NCBI GenBank assembly: GCA_045605385.1
Contig: JAZUPW010000020.1
Span: forward strand, 1-64,000
From: SIG607 sp045605385
GTDB taxonomy: Bacteria > Bacillota > Clostridia > Oscillospirales > Acutalibacteraceae
Direction: 5' to 3'
DNA: 64,000 nt
Part shown: positions 1 to 7,374 of the stretch, in pieces
Numbering within the stretch: position 1 is the first letter of the stretch
Layout: every line of letters starts with the position of its first letter
Made by a program: the position numbers and the translations under genes
Notes under the pieces: generated by a model
The model's input: only the letters and a program-made list of their open reading frames with translations
Databases searched by the model: none
What the model was told of the DNA's origin: nothing

Positions 1-75
1 TCGGGTCCTTTTTTGTTTGTCGTTGTTTAATTTTCAAGGTCCGCGCATCCGCCCTTTCGGGTGGACAGCTTTGTT
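1..75 (-). other. Probable rRNA operon leader (leftward, continues off the window)
   Basis: Read on the minus strand, this stretch lies downstream of two tandem consensus promoters. It contains a short GC hairpin (stem ccgccc/gggtgg near 49-64) and then the motif ACCTTGAAAATTAAACAA. That motif resembles the TTGAAAA(C/T)TAAACAA-type leader that precedes 16S rRNA in many Firmicutes. No rRNA sequence is inside the window, so the assignment is an inference from promoter architecture and leader motif. Confidence 0.45.
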
Positions 76-104
76 ATTCTACCACAATGAGAACACTTTG
101 TCAA
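76..104 (-). promoter_or_regulatory. Sigma-A promoter, proximal of a tandem pair
   Basis: On the minus strand TTGACA (99-104) is followed by a 17-bp spacer and TAGAAT (76-81). It points out of the left edge. The box sequences and spacing are the same as in the promoter 91 bp upstream. Tandem strong promoters of this kind are typical of rRNA operons. Confidence 0.75.
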
Positions 105-166
105 GAACTTTTTTTATTTTTTTGAAAAAAGTTTTTTTAAGTGCTTCTCCCTGCGACAGCCTTGTT

Positions 167-195
167 ATTCTATCACCTTAAATGCCTTTTGTCAA
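167..195 (-). promoter_or_regulatory. Sigma-A promoter, distal of a tandem pair
   Basis: Minus-strand TTGACA (190-195), 17-bp spacer, TAGAAT (167-172). The bases after the -10 (AACAAGGCTGTCG) nearly repeat those after the proximal promoter (AACAAAGCTGTCC), so a promoter module has been duplicated with a 91-bp period. Confidence 0.75.
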
Positions 196-300
196 GCCAT
201 TTTTTGCACTTTTTTCTACTTTTTTAAAAGTGTTTAAAGCAACTACAATATGTAGTGTTTCTGCTTTATATGTACCACAAGTGCCGTTTATAACAGAACA

Positions 301-328
301 AAACCGTAGCAGAATACTGCTACGGTTT
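301..328 (-). terminator. Terminator of the small peptide gene
   Basis: A perfect 12-bp stem (301-312 pairs with 317-328) has a 4-base loop. On the minus strand it is followed by TTTTGTTCTGTT. It lies 38 bp past the stop codon of the 48-residue gene. Confidence 0.7.
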
Positions 329-366
329 GAATCTATGAGTTCGCTTTTTGAAATACTCAACAGTGA

Positions 367-513
367 TTATACAAGACCACCAAAGAGTTCACTTAAATCA
401 TTGCCCAAGCTAAGTTCAATATCATCCTTGCCGGTTTCAAGGCTTAAGTTAGTTACATCTTCTACAGCCAATGAAACAACTTCTGCTTCTGGCGCAACAT
501 AAAATTTTTTCAA
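367..513 (-). CDS. Small acidic peptide, 48 aa, function unknown
   Basis: This short gene begins at a TTG codon (511-513) placed 8 bases after a strong GGAGG site (GGAGGTGG, 519-526). An in-frame ATG at 526-528 overlaps that site and has no ribosome site of its own, so TTG is preferred. The product starts MKKFYVAPEAEVVSLAVED, continues with a run rich in Asp, Glu, Leu and Ser, and ends in a hydrophobic GGLV. It has no signal peptide or cysteine. Promoter, ribosome site and terminator are all present, which argues for a real monocistronic gene. Small proteins with a K-Y/F-x-A-P-E-x-E-V-type start are common in Clostridia, and some sit beside peptide-modifying enzymes, but none is visible here. 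It could be a regulatory peptide or a precursor peptide; the sequence does not decide. Confidence 0.65.
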   Translation of the reverse strand: MKKFYVAPEAEVVSLAVEDVTNLSLETGKDDIELSLGNDLSELFGGLV

Positions 514-558
514 TTGGGCCACCTCCATAAAAATATACGCTGTCAATCTTTCGTTGAA

Positions 559-587
559 ATTATATCACATCTGTTTTCAAAAATCAA
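559..587 (-). promoter_or_regulatory. Sigma-A promoter of the small peptide gene
   Basis: Minus-strand TTGATT (582-587), 17-bp spacer, perfect TATAAT (559-564). The expected start of transcription is about 40 bases ahead of the TTG start codon. Confidence 0.7.
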
Positions 588-628
588 GTCTTTTTTTAAA
601 AATTTTTAAATTTTTTTAAAAATATTTC

Positions 629-652
629 AAACCCCGCATAAACAAAGGGTTT
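629..652 (-). terminator. Weak terminator after the first binding protein
   Basis: Stem aaaccc (629-634) pairs with gggttt (647-652). On the minus strand it is followed by an A/T-rich tract with a TTTTT run. The hairpin is short and starts 15 bases after the stop codon at 667. Confidence 0.45.
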
Positions 653-666
653 TTGAGACCTTTATT

Positions 667-2004
667 TCATTCTTGCGCCTCAATTACCTCTTGTACCAGA
701 GCGTTTGCCTTGTCTACAGAAGCCTGTATTTCATTATTTACCGAATCAAGCTTTACAGAGAGTTGGTCGGTAGAACTCCATATCACAGAGCCCATAAGTC
801 CGTCTTCAAGCGAAATAAGGTCGGGAAAATTTGTAAGACGAACGCCGCGGCTGAAGTTTGCGGTAGCAAAATTGGCATTTTCGCTAAGTTCATAATAAAG
901 CGCTTTTGCTTCTTCGTTTTTATAAGAGTCATCATCGGGCCTGAAATCGGGATTGGTAGAATAGCGCAAATAATAACCTGCGCCTATGGGATTTTTAGCG
1001 CCTATACAAATACCGTAACCCCCCGCCGAAGAAGTAAAGGGATATTTTTCATCGGTTTTGTTTACCTTAGGTAAATAAGTAAAGCCGAGATCATCTACGT
1101 TTAATTCATAGAACCAACCCGGATAACTGCGAAGTCCGAATGCTCCTGTAATCTGCAACGCCGCTGTTCCGTTAATTAACGAAACGTGTGAGCCTTCAAG
1201 CATTAATCCGCATAAACCTTCTTCTTGCTGTTTGAGCAGCCACTTTAAAGCCGAAAGCATATTGGGATCTTTTGCGCCGTTAGAAAAAGTATCGGTGACA
1301 GTATTCCAAGGGGTTTCATTTGCGCCGAACATATTCATAATTACGGTTGCGTTAATATAAGAACCCGGCTTTAACTGAGCGCGTTCTCTTATTTGTCGCA
1401 TAAGAACCGAAAGTGTGTCAAGATTCCAGTTATCTTCCTCAACGTATTCAGAAGGAGTTTTTATGCCGTTTTCTTCGAGAATAAGTTTGTTATAATAAGT
1501 ACAAGCGCCTGTGCCGCTTTTACTTTTAGCAGAGTTTATGAGATAGCAATATTTGCCGACTGTATACATATTTACAAACTCTTGATCCCAGAAAGGATCG
1601 GTAACGTCAATTCCCGTAGTTTCAACAAGTAAAGGCTGCGCTATTTTTAAGGTGCGCGGAAACTCACTGTTTTCTATAATAATATCCGGAGCCTGATCAG
1701 CCGCAATAAGGCCCATAATCTTAGTTATGTATTCGCCTTGCGGAACAGTTACCTGTTCATATTTAATTCCCGTTAGGTTTTCAAAAGCAATTTCGCCGTC
1801 ACCGGGTTCGCTCCACGTAGCATATTTAACGGTTGTTCCCACAAGAGAACTTGGTATATCTAAGAAAAACTCTTCCTCGGGATTAGTTTCAATGTTGTTA
1901 GCATTCCCAGGTATAACCTGCGGTTCTTTTTTACATCCGCCGCCTACTATACACAGCGAAACGGCCATAATTAAAACCAAAATAATCAAGCAAATACGTT
2001 TCAT
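667..2004 (-). CDS. Extracellular solute-binding lipoprotein (ABC importer type), 445 aa
   Basis: The protein has a lipoprotein signal peptide with lipobox VGGGC (lipid-bearing Cys24), a low-complexity linker, and a family 1-type solute-binding fold over roughly residues 45-445. Typical elements include an early GTTVKYATW strand and the segment QAPDIIIEN, the usual 'APD(V/I)' signature of sugar- and peptide-binding proteins. It would bind a solute outside the membrane and deliver it to an ABC permease, but no permease or ATPase gene is adjacent. The start is supported by TAAGGAGGCGG 4-5 bases before ATG. It is a diverged paralogue of the next gene upstream: both share a PEEEFFLD/AEEEFFLD linker, VPQGEY, MGLIAADQAPD and DPFWDQ. 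It has its own promoter, and the terminator of its paralogue lies upstream, so it is probably transcribed independently. The ligand cannot be told from the sequence. Confidence 0.85.
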   Translation of the reverse strand: MKRICLIILVLIMAVSLCIVGGGCKKEPQVIPGNANNIETNPEEEFFLDIPSSLVGTTVKYATWSEPGDGEIAFENLTGIKYEQVTVPQGEYITKIMGLIAADQAPDIIIENSEFPRTLKIAQPLLVETTGIDVTDPFWDQEFVNMYTVGKYCYLINSAKSKSGTGACTYYNKLILEENGIKTPSEYVEEDNWNLDTLSVLMRQIRERAQLKPGSYINATVIMNMFGANETPWNTVTDTFSNGAKDPNMLSALKWLLKQQEEGLCGLMLEGSHVSLINGTAALQITGAFGLRSYPGWFYELNVDDLGFTYLPKVNKTDEKYPFTSSAGGYGICIGAKNPIGAGYYLRYSTNPDFRPDDDSYKNEEAKALYYELSENANFATANFSRGVRLTNFPDLISLEDGLMGSVIWSSTDQLSVKLDSVNNEIQASVDKANALVQEVIEAQE

Positions 2005-2031
2005 TATTCCGCCTCCTTACATTATATATAT

Positions 2032-2060
2032 TATATAGCACAAAACAAAGCAATAGTCAA
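2032..2060 (-). promoter_or_regulatory. Promoter of the first binding protein
   Basis: Minus-strand TTGACT (2055-2060), 17-bp spacer, TATATA (2032-2037), with an overlapping TATAAT two bases downstream. The TTGACT box sits inside a 16-bp tandem repeat, so a second copy of the -35 lies 16 bp further upstream. Confidence 0.55.
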
Positions 2061-2087
2061 ACAAAACAATAGTCAAACAAAACAATA
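2051..2087. repeat. 16-bp tandem repeat, 2.3 copies
   Basis: The unit caatagtcaaacaaaa occurs at 2051-2066 and 2067-2082 and begins again at 2083. It carries the -35 box of the downstream promoter and lies directly against the terminator of the upstream gene. Confidence 0.75.
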
Positions 2088-2111
2088 CCCTGTGTCAAAA
2101 GACACAGGGTA
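2086..2111 (-). terminator. Terminator of the second binding protein
   Basis: A perfect 11-bp stem (2086-2096 with 2101-2111) has a 4-base loop. It is followed on the minus strand by TTGTTTTGTTTG and sits 16 bp past the stop codon at 2127. Confidence 0.8.
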
Positions 2112-2126
2112 TATGATGAGGTTTAA

Positions 2127-3485
2127 TTATTTGTCAGCGTCAATCTTATTCTGGATAAGTTTGTTAGCCTGTGCAACACAAGCGTCAACCTTGTTCTTAG
2201 CAGATTCAAGATTTACAGAGAACTGAGCAGAGTCGGACCAGATAATGGTACCGAGAACACCGTCTTCAATGCCGCCTTCATCAGGATAAAGTGTCATACG
2301 AACACCTGTGTTGAAGTTAGCGGTTTTGTAATCAACCTTTTCACGAGCCTGAACATAAAGGTTCTTAGCTTCTTCGTTTTTGAATACCTTATCGTAATCG
2401 TAGTTATTACCGTTAAGGAAGTAACGTAAGAAGTAAGCAGCGCCCTTAGGATTCTTAGAACCTGCGCAGATACCGTAAGCACGTGTAGAACAGGTCCACG
2501 GATAATCAGCGTCATCAGCATTAAGTTTGGGCAGCGGAGCAAAGCCTAAATCGTCAATATCCATATCATAGAACCAACCCGGCTTGTTTCTAAGACCGTA
2601 CATACCACAGATCTGTAATGCGGAAGTACCGTTTGCCAAAGAACTGTGAGAAGATGTAACAGCAAGGTGGATCTTGTGAGCGTCTGCAAGTTCAAGTAAC
2701 CAACGAAGAGCTTTCTGAGCTTCGGGAGTATTGATACCGTTTACAAACTGACCTGTAGCAGTGTCCATACTTGCTTCAACAGCACCGTACATAGCAAGGA
2801 AAATTGTAGAGTCGATAGAAATAGCAGGACCGTCAAGACCTGTACGAGCTTCACACTGACCAACAAGTTTCTTTAAAGAATCAAGATTCCAGTTGTTAGC
2901 TTCCATTAAGGTAGCAGGAGTGTCAAGACCGTTTTCTTCAAGGATGGTGCGGTTATAGTATGTAGCACCGCCACCCATATTCCAAGTGGAATTTGCGCCG
3001 TTAACGAGGTAAGTTTTACCGCCGAAGGTAAATACTTCGTTAAGTTTCTGATCCCAGAAAGGATCTTTAACGTCCATACCAGTGGTTTCAACCTCTAAAG
3101 GCATAAGAAGTTCAAGAGTATTCGGGAAGTCACCGTTTTCAACGATAACGTCAGGAGCCTGGTCGGCAGCAATAAGGCCGATAAGCTTTGTAACGTATTC
3201 GCCCTGAGGAACGTTAACCCATTCATACTTCATACCAGTGGTCTGTTCAAAGCCTGCCAATACGTCTGCAGTATCGGTCTGGCTGTGGTCAATCCAAGTA
3301 GCAAACTTAACGGTTGTGCCTTCGAGTTCACTGGGCATATCGAGGAAGAATTCTTCTTCTGCGTCGTTGGAAATAACGTTACCACCATTAACGGCAGGTG
3401 TTTTTTCGCCACAACCAGCAACAGCCATCAAGGACAAAACCATAACAAGTGCTGCAAGGATAGACAGCAATCTTCTGATTTTCAT
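2127..3485 (-). CDS. Extracellular solute-binding lipoprotein (ABC importer type), 452 aa
   Basis: This is a lipoprotein with lipobox VAGC (Cys25), an acidic linker containing AEEEFFLD, and a bilobed solute-binding domain (about residues 45-450). Family marks include GTTVKFATW, VPQGEYVTKLIGLIAADQ, APDVIVEN and DPFWDQ. The open frame extends 27 codons further upstream, but the start at 3485 is chosen because AAGGAGA lies 9 bases before it and the lipoprotein signal begins there (MKIRRLL). It is a paralogue of the neighbouring 445-residue protein, with many identical blocks, so the two arose by tandem duplication. As with its sister, no permease gene is nearby; they may serve a distant transporter or act as sensors or binders. 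It is transcribed alone from a good promoter. Confidence 0.87.
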   Translation of the reverse strand: MKIRRLLSILAALVMVLSLMAVAGCGEKTPAVNGGNVISNDAEEEFFLDMPSELEGTTVKFATWIDHSQTDTADVLAGFEQTTGMKYEWVNVPQGEYVTKLIGLIAADQAPDVIVENGDFPNTLELLMPLEVETTGMDVKDPFWDQKLNEVFTFGGKTYLVNGANSTWNMGGGATYYNRTILEENGLDTPATLMEANNWNLDSLKKLVGQCEARTGLDGPAISIDSTIFLAMYGAVEASMDTATGQFVNGINTPEAQKALRWLLELADAHKIHLAVTSSHSSLANGTSALQICGMYGLRNKPGWFYDMDIDDLGFAPLPKLNADDADYPWTCSTRAYGICAGSKNPKGAAYFLRYFLNGNNYDYDKVFKNEEAKNLYVQAREKVDYKTANFNTGVRMTLYPDEGGIEDGVLGTIIWSDSAQFSVNLESAKNKVDACVAQANKLIQNKIDADK

Positions 3486-3537
3486 AATTAAAATCTCCTT
3501 CAGATAAATTTTGTGCTTTTTTCTCAAACACATCGTC

Positions 3538-3566
3538 ATTATAACACACAGATTGTTATTATGCAA
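3538..3566 (-). promoter_or_regulatory. Sigma-A promoter of the second binding protein
   Basis: Minus-strand TTGCAT (3561-3566), 17-bp spacer, TATAAT (3538-3543). It lies about 50 bp ahead of the chosen start codon. Confidence 0.7.
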
Positions 3567-3664
3567 TATTTTTTTAAAAAAATATCCGTAAATTTAGCAT
3601 TTTTACCAAGTCGAATACAAACTTAGCAACATATTACACAAAAATTTTCGAGCAGAAATAAAGA

Positions 3665-3701
3665 AACGGAGTCTTTCACCGTTTTGGCAAAAAACTCCGT
3701 T
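3665..3701 (-). terminator. Terminator of the dockerin protein
   Basis: Stem aacggagt (3665-3672) pairs with actccgtt (3694-3701). On the minus strand it is followed by TCTTTATTT. It lies 12 bp past the stop codon at 3713. Confidence 0.7.
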
Positions 3702-3712
3702 ATTATTAAAAA

Positions 3713-6700
3713 TTATTCAAGACCAGCAATAAGCTTTTTAAGTTTTGCAAGGTCAGCTGCGTTAGGCATTGCAGTTCCGCTGCCGTCTATATCAGGATTG
3801 ATAACAGAAGGATCGTCAAGATCTGTAAGGCCAGCAATAACTTTCTTAAGCATTGCAAGGTCAGCTGCGTTAACAACACCACTACCGTCAATATCGCCAG
3901 GGATAAAGTCAGGTGCAGCAGCTGTGGTAATTACCAAGGCTTCACTTGCAGGGCTAACGTTAGCGATATCGCTTGCAGCAATTCTGCAGTAGAATGTGTA
4001 TTCAGTTTCAGCTTCTAAGCCAACGAATTTTCCGCTTGTCTGCCATACTACACCGTCAATGCTGTATTCGAAGAGTTCGTTTTCAACTAATGTTACAGAA
4101 TTGTACTCTACTTTCGAAGCAACAGGTGCAACAGGAGCAAGGCTATCTTTACAGCCTGAGCAAGTAAGACCGCCGTTTAAGGAATAATCGTGGTCAACTG
4201 CGGGTGCGCCTTCTTCGTACTTAATAGCACCGCAAGCGCACTTGTAAGCAATTTTACCTGTTTCAGAGCAGGTAGGAGCTTTATCGTCTTCAGGAGAAGC
4301 AACGTATTCGTGAACGTGTTCAGTAATAGTTACGTCCTTAATCTGGATTTCGTACTGGTTGTTAACAACGCCTGTGTGGTAAGCGAATACAGGAATATAA
4401 CCGTCTGCTTCATATTCTTCAGCAGTCTTTGTGGTAATCTTGAATGTTTCGGTTACCCAACCGTCAGCAGCAACGTCTACCCAGATACCAAGGCCGGGGC
4501 CGTGGTCGAACCATGTGTAGTGTTCCTGAGGCATTGCCTTACCGTAAGCGCCTGCCTGACCTGCATTGTTCTGGAATGCATTACGGATAGTGGGATCAAA
4601 GCCAACCATCATATAAACGTTAGCGCCTGCTCTTGCGCCGCCGTTCTGGAATTCTTCCCAAGAAGCAGTGTAGGTTTCGGGGTATCTTGCAAGACGGTAT
4701 GTCATGCTGATTGTGTACTGTGTTTCGGGTTTAGCCATTAAAGCAGAACCGTCAGCATTGTGTAAAATCTTTAAGGTAGCGCTGCCCCAAGTATCGTTTG
4801 TTGTATGAGCAACGTAAGAGCCTGTTTCATCGGAACCGTCAACAGATTTTGACCAACCGCCAGACTGTACGTGGTTCTGATATACGCCGTCAACTATAGT
4901 AGGTAAGATAACCTTAGTAGCTTTGCCATCGCTTGTTTTAGGAAGGTTTGCTTCTTTAAGGTCAGCTTTAACTTCGCCTGTAACAAAATCTTTATAAACA
5001 GCTTCAACTACGTTTTCGCCTGCATTAAGAGTAACAGCGTCTACAACGTACTTGCCGTTCATCATCCAACCTGCGAAGTACTTGCCTTCGGGAGTTTCAG
5101 CGTTAGGCATTCTGTCGATAACGAAGGTATCGCCTTCTTTGTAGCTATCAAGAGTTTCTACAACTTCGCCGTTTTCCTTAACAACAACAGTTGCAGGATC
5201 CACAGCGTTTTTGTTTTTAACTGTGAAGTCTTTAATGTAGAATGTAGCGTTAGCGCCAAGTGAGAATGTACCCTGAATTAAGGGTAAGAAACCTGTGTAA
5301 TCGCCGGAAGCAGTAAATTCAAAGGTAGCAGTCTGCCATTCGGTAGAAGCGCCTGTTACTGCCCACTGATGATGACCGTTTGAAGTAAGGGTATAATTCC
5401 AACCTGTAGAAGTTAAAGGAAGGTTAGGATCGGTTGTTGCTGTAAGGGTAGCAACGTTCTTTGCAATGTTCTGGAAAGGTGTGCTGAGAGCAAGACGGGT
5501 ATCGGTAAAGGTGCCTTTGTTATCAACAAAGCCTAAACCGCCTGCAAAGAGCATATAAACGCTGCTTGTATATTCGGGAACCTTATATGTCATAGTAATC
5601 TTATAAGTCTGACCAGGTTCAATTACCATAGCAGAGCCGTCTGCGTTAGGAATAATGAAGTTTGCTCTTGCGCTCCAAGTAGCCTTGTTATAAACTTTCC
5701 AAACCTTTTCGCCATCTAACATAGCGCCTTCGAATACAAGGTAGTTACCTGTACCGTCTACATAGTTCAAGAAGTTTTCGCCGTTAGAATCGTAAGAAGG
5801 ATAAGCCCAAACAGCAGTATCAACATAGGTTAAATCGCCGCTGGAAGTTGTAGAATAAACAACGTTGTTATAAACAGCAGTTAATTTGTTTGCGCCTGCT
5901 TCTAAAACAAAGCCTTCTTTGCCTGCCCAGTTGCCGTGAGCATCTTTCCAACCTGCGAAGTATTTGCCTGCAGGAGCAGCTGTTTCGGGCATTCTGTCAG
6001 GAGCATAGTTTTTGCCTGCAACAAGGCCTTCAACGGTTGCAACGGTTTCGCCGTCAACAACGTATTCAACAGTAGCGGGTTCTATTAATTCAATTGTGGT
6101 ATCAATTACTTTAACAGACTTAATCTGGAATTTCTGTACCTGTGTATTTGCGCCAACGGAAACACTTAAAATGAATAGAGGTAAGTAGTTAGCGTCTGCA
6201 GCACCGGTAGTGCCTTCAAAAGTAGCCTTTTTCCAACCGTCTGTGGTTGCAAAGTTTTCTGCAGTGTCGCCAAAACGATATTGAAAACCGCCGTTATCGT
6301 GCCATTTATTAGTAAGAGCACTTGCTTGGTTTACAGACCAGAAGTTGCCAAGTTTAACAAGACCTAATTCGTTACCCCACTGGCTGGTAAAATGAGGAGC
6401 CTGATTATAAGTAACTTTTTCATCGCTAATTTTACCGCCGAAGTTAAACTTCATGGAAACTGTGCCATCGTTTTCAGGAATGCGGTATTCAACTTCAATT
6501 TTATACTTTGTTTCCCATTTAGCCTGAATAACAGCGCCGTTCGCATCTACAAGCGGGAAGCCTGTACCGCCGGCGTTAGCAGCGTTAGGTGTAACTTCCA
6601 AATAATTTTCGCCTGTTTCTTCATCAACAACGTATGCTACTTTGGGAGCACCGTTAGAACGAGCAGCTACGTAGCCATAGTATTTATCGTTCTTCATATA

Positions 6701-7126
6701 ACCAATGTAAGCATCGGCATTTGCATCAGTATGCTTTTCAAGGTTAACTTTCTTAACTGCTTCATAAGATTCGTAAACAGCAGTTAATTTGTTTTCGCCT
6801 GCTTCAAGAGCAAGACCGTTTCTGCCTACAAGGTTGCCGTCTTTATCTGCCCAGCCAACAAAATACTGGCCTTCGGGAGTAGCAGCTTCAGGCATTTTTT
6901 CGGGTATGTAAGCTTCACCCGAAAGAAGGTCAGCCACAGCTTCGCCTTCTTGATTTTCACCCACAAAGTAAACAACTGTTGCGGGTTCTGCAGGTACTTC
7001 GGGTTCAACCGGTGCTTCGGGAGTAACGGGAACTTCGGTACCATCGGTTTCTTCTGCCATAGCAGGTACTACTGTAAAGGTAAATACCATAACTAAAGCA
7101 AGTAACAAACTGATTAGTTTTTTCAT
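3713..7126 (-). CDS. Secreted multimodular protein with InlB-like repeats and C-terminal type I dockerin, 1137 aa
   Basis: After a signal peptide (1-24, cut near AMA/EE) comes a Pro/Glu-rich linker. Three InlB/Flg_new-like repeats (about 50-118, 350-422, 645-712) with the variant core DRMPxxxxPxGxYFxGW alternate with about 230-residue beta-rich modules that look like carbohydrate-binding jelly rolls. Next are a His/Cys-rich segment starting HVHEY (about 938-980), an Fn3-like strand set (about 990-1070) and a dockerin (1074-1137). The dockerin has two Ca-loop/helix repeats, DIDGSGVVNAADLAMLKK and DIDGSGTAMPNAADLAKLKK. Dockerins dock onto cohesins of cellulosome scaffolds, so this is probably a non-catalytic binding subunit; no cohesin is seen here. 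AGGAGGAATATGTT precedes the ATG, the same leader found before the two recombinase-flanking genes, of which this protein is a relative. Confidence 0.8.
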   Translation of the reverse strand: MKKLISLLLALVMVFTFTVVPAMAEETDGTEVPVTPEAPVEPEVPAEPATVVYFVGENQEGEAVADLLSGEAYIPEKMPEAATPEGQYFVGWADKDGNLVGRNGLALEAGENKLTAVYESYEAVKKVNLEKHTDANADAYIGYMKNDKYYGYVAARSNGAPKVAYVVDEETGENYLEVTPNAANAGGTGFPLVDANGAVIQAKWETKYKIEVEYRIPENDGTVSMKFNFGGKISDEKVTYNQAPHFTSQWGNELGLVKLGNFWSVNQASALTNKWHDNGGFQYRFGDTAENFATTDGWKKATFEGTTGAADANYLPLFILSVSVGANTQVQKFQIKSVKVIDTTIELIEPATVEYVVDGETVATVEGLVAGKNYAPDRMPETAAPAGKYFAGWKDAHGNWAGKEGFVLEAGANKLTAVYNNVVYSTTSSGDLTYVDTAVWAYPSYDSNGENFLNYVDGTGNYLVFEGAMLDGEKVWKVYNKATWSARANFIIPNADGSAMVIEPGQTYKITMTYKVPEYTSSVYMLFAGGLGFVDNKGTFTDTRLALSTPFQNIAKNVATLTATTDPNLPLTSTGWNYTLTSNGHHQWAVTGASTEWQTATFEFTASGDYTGFLPLIQGTFSLGANATFYIKDFTVKNKNAVDPATVVVKENGEVVETLDSYKEGDTFVIDRMPNAETPEGKYFAGWMMNGKYVVDAVTLNAGENVVEAVYKDFVTGEVKADLKEANLPKTSDGKATKVILPTIVDGVYQNHVQSGGWSKSVDGSDETGSYVAHTTNDTWGSATLKILHNADGSALMAKPETQYTISMTYRLARYPETYTASWEEFQNGGARAGANVYMMVGFDPTIRNAFQNNAGQAGAYGKAMPQEHYTWFDHGPGLGIWVDVAADGWVTETFKITTKTAEEYEADGYIPVFAYHTGVVNNQYEIQIKDVTITEHVHEYVASPEDDKAPTCSETGKIAYKCACGAIKYEEGAPAVDHDYSLNGGLTCSGCKDSLAPVAPVASKVEYNSVTLVENELFEYSIDGVVWQTSGKFVGLEAETEYTFYCRIAASDIANVSPASEALVITTAAAPDFIPGDIDGSGVVNAADLAMLKKVIAGLTDLDDPSVINPDIDGSGTAMPNAADLAKLKKLIAGLE

Positions 7127-7173
7127 AACATATTCCTCCTAATAAGTATTTTTTAGTATTTGCTACCGAGTTT

Positions 7174-7202
7174 ATTATAACTTAGACTTTACGTGTTGTC
7201 AA
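7174..7202 (-). promoter_or_regulatory. Consensus sigma-A promoter of the dockerin protein
   Basis: Minus-strand TTGACA (7197-7202), 17-bp spacer, TATAAT (7174-7179): a perfect consensus, about 48 bp ahead of the start codon. It lacks the 15-bp palindrome seen before the two related genes beside the recombinase. Confidence 0.85.
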
Positions 7203-7315
7203 TTAAAAATATAGTTGTTTTTCACAATTTTTTTGATTTTTCTTCGCTGTTGTTGTTTTAGATGTCGAATATGCCCGATATAATTTGAATTTACTCGTTC
7301 TCGTTAGCGGAAAAA

Positions 7316-7336
7316 TCCTCCTTTAGGCAAGGAGGA
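7316..7336. repeat. Short palindromic intergenic repeat (CCTCC type)
   Basis: TCCTCC-TTTAGGCAA-GGAGGA forms a small hairpin. Related copies occur at 9440-9460 and 18483-18503, always just beyond the 3' end of a surface-protein gene. Confidence 0.6.
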
Positions 7337-7350
7337 CATATACGAAAAAC

Positions 7351-7374
7351 AAAAATCGGGTTTCCCCGATTTTT
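7351..7374 (-). terminator. Terminator of the LRR protein
   Basis: Stem aaaaatcggg (7351-7360) pairs with cccgattttt (7365-7374) across a 4-base loop. It touches the stop codon of the LRR gene (7373-7375). The tract after the hairpin on the minus strand is TGTTTTTCG. Confidence 0.7.

Noticed and set aside
182..502. A 106-codon plus-strand frame at the left end
   Set aside because: It has no ribosome site, runs through a promoter and a terminator hairpin of the opposite strand, and overlaps the better supported 48-residue gene.
4250..4330. Zinc ribbon DNA-binding domain in the dockerin protein
   Set aside because: The HxH...C...C.C spacing is a small extracellular repeat common in secreted clostridial proteins, and the protein has a signal peptide, so DNA binding is not plausible.
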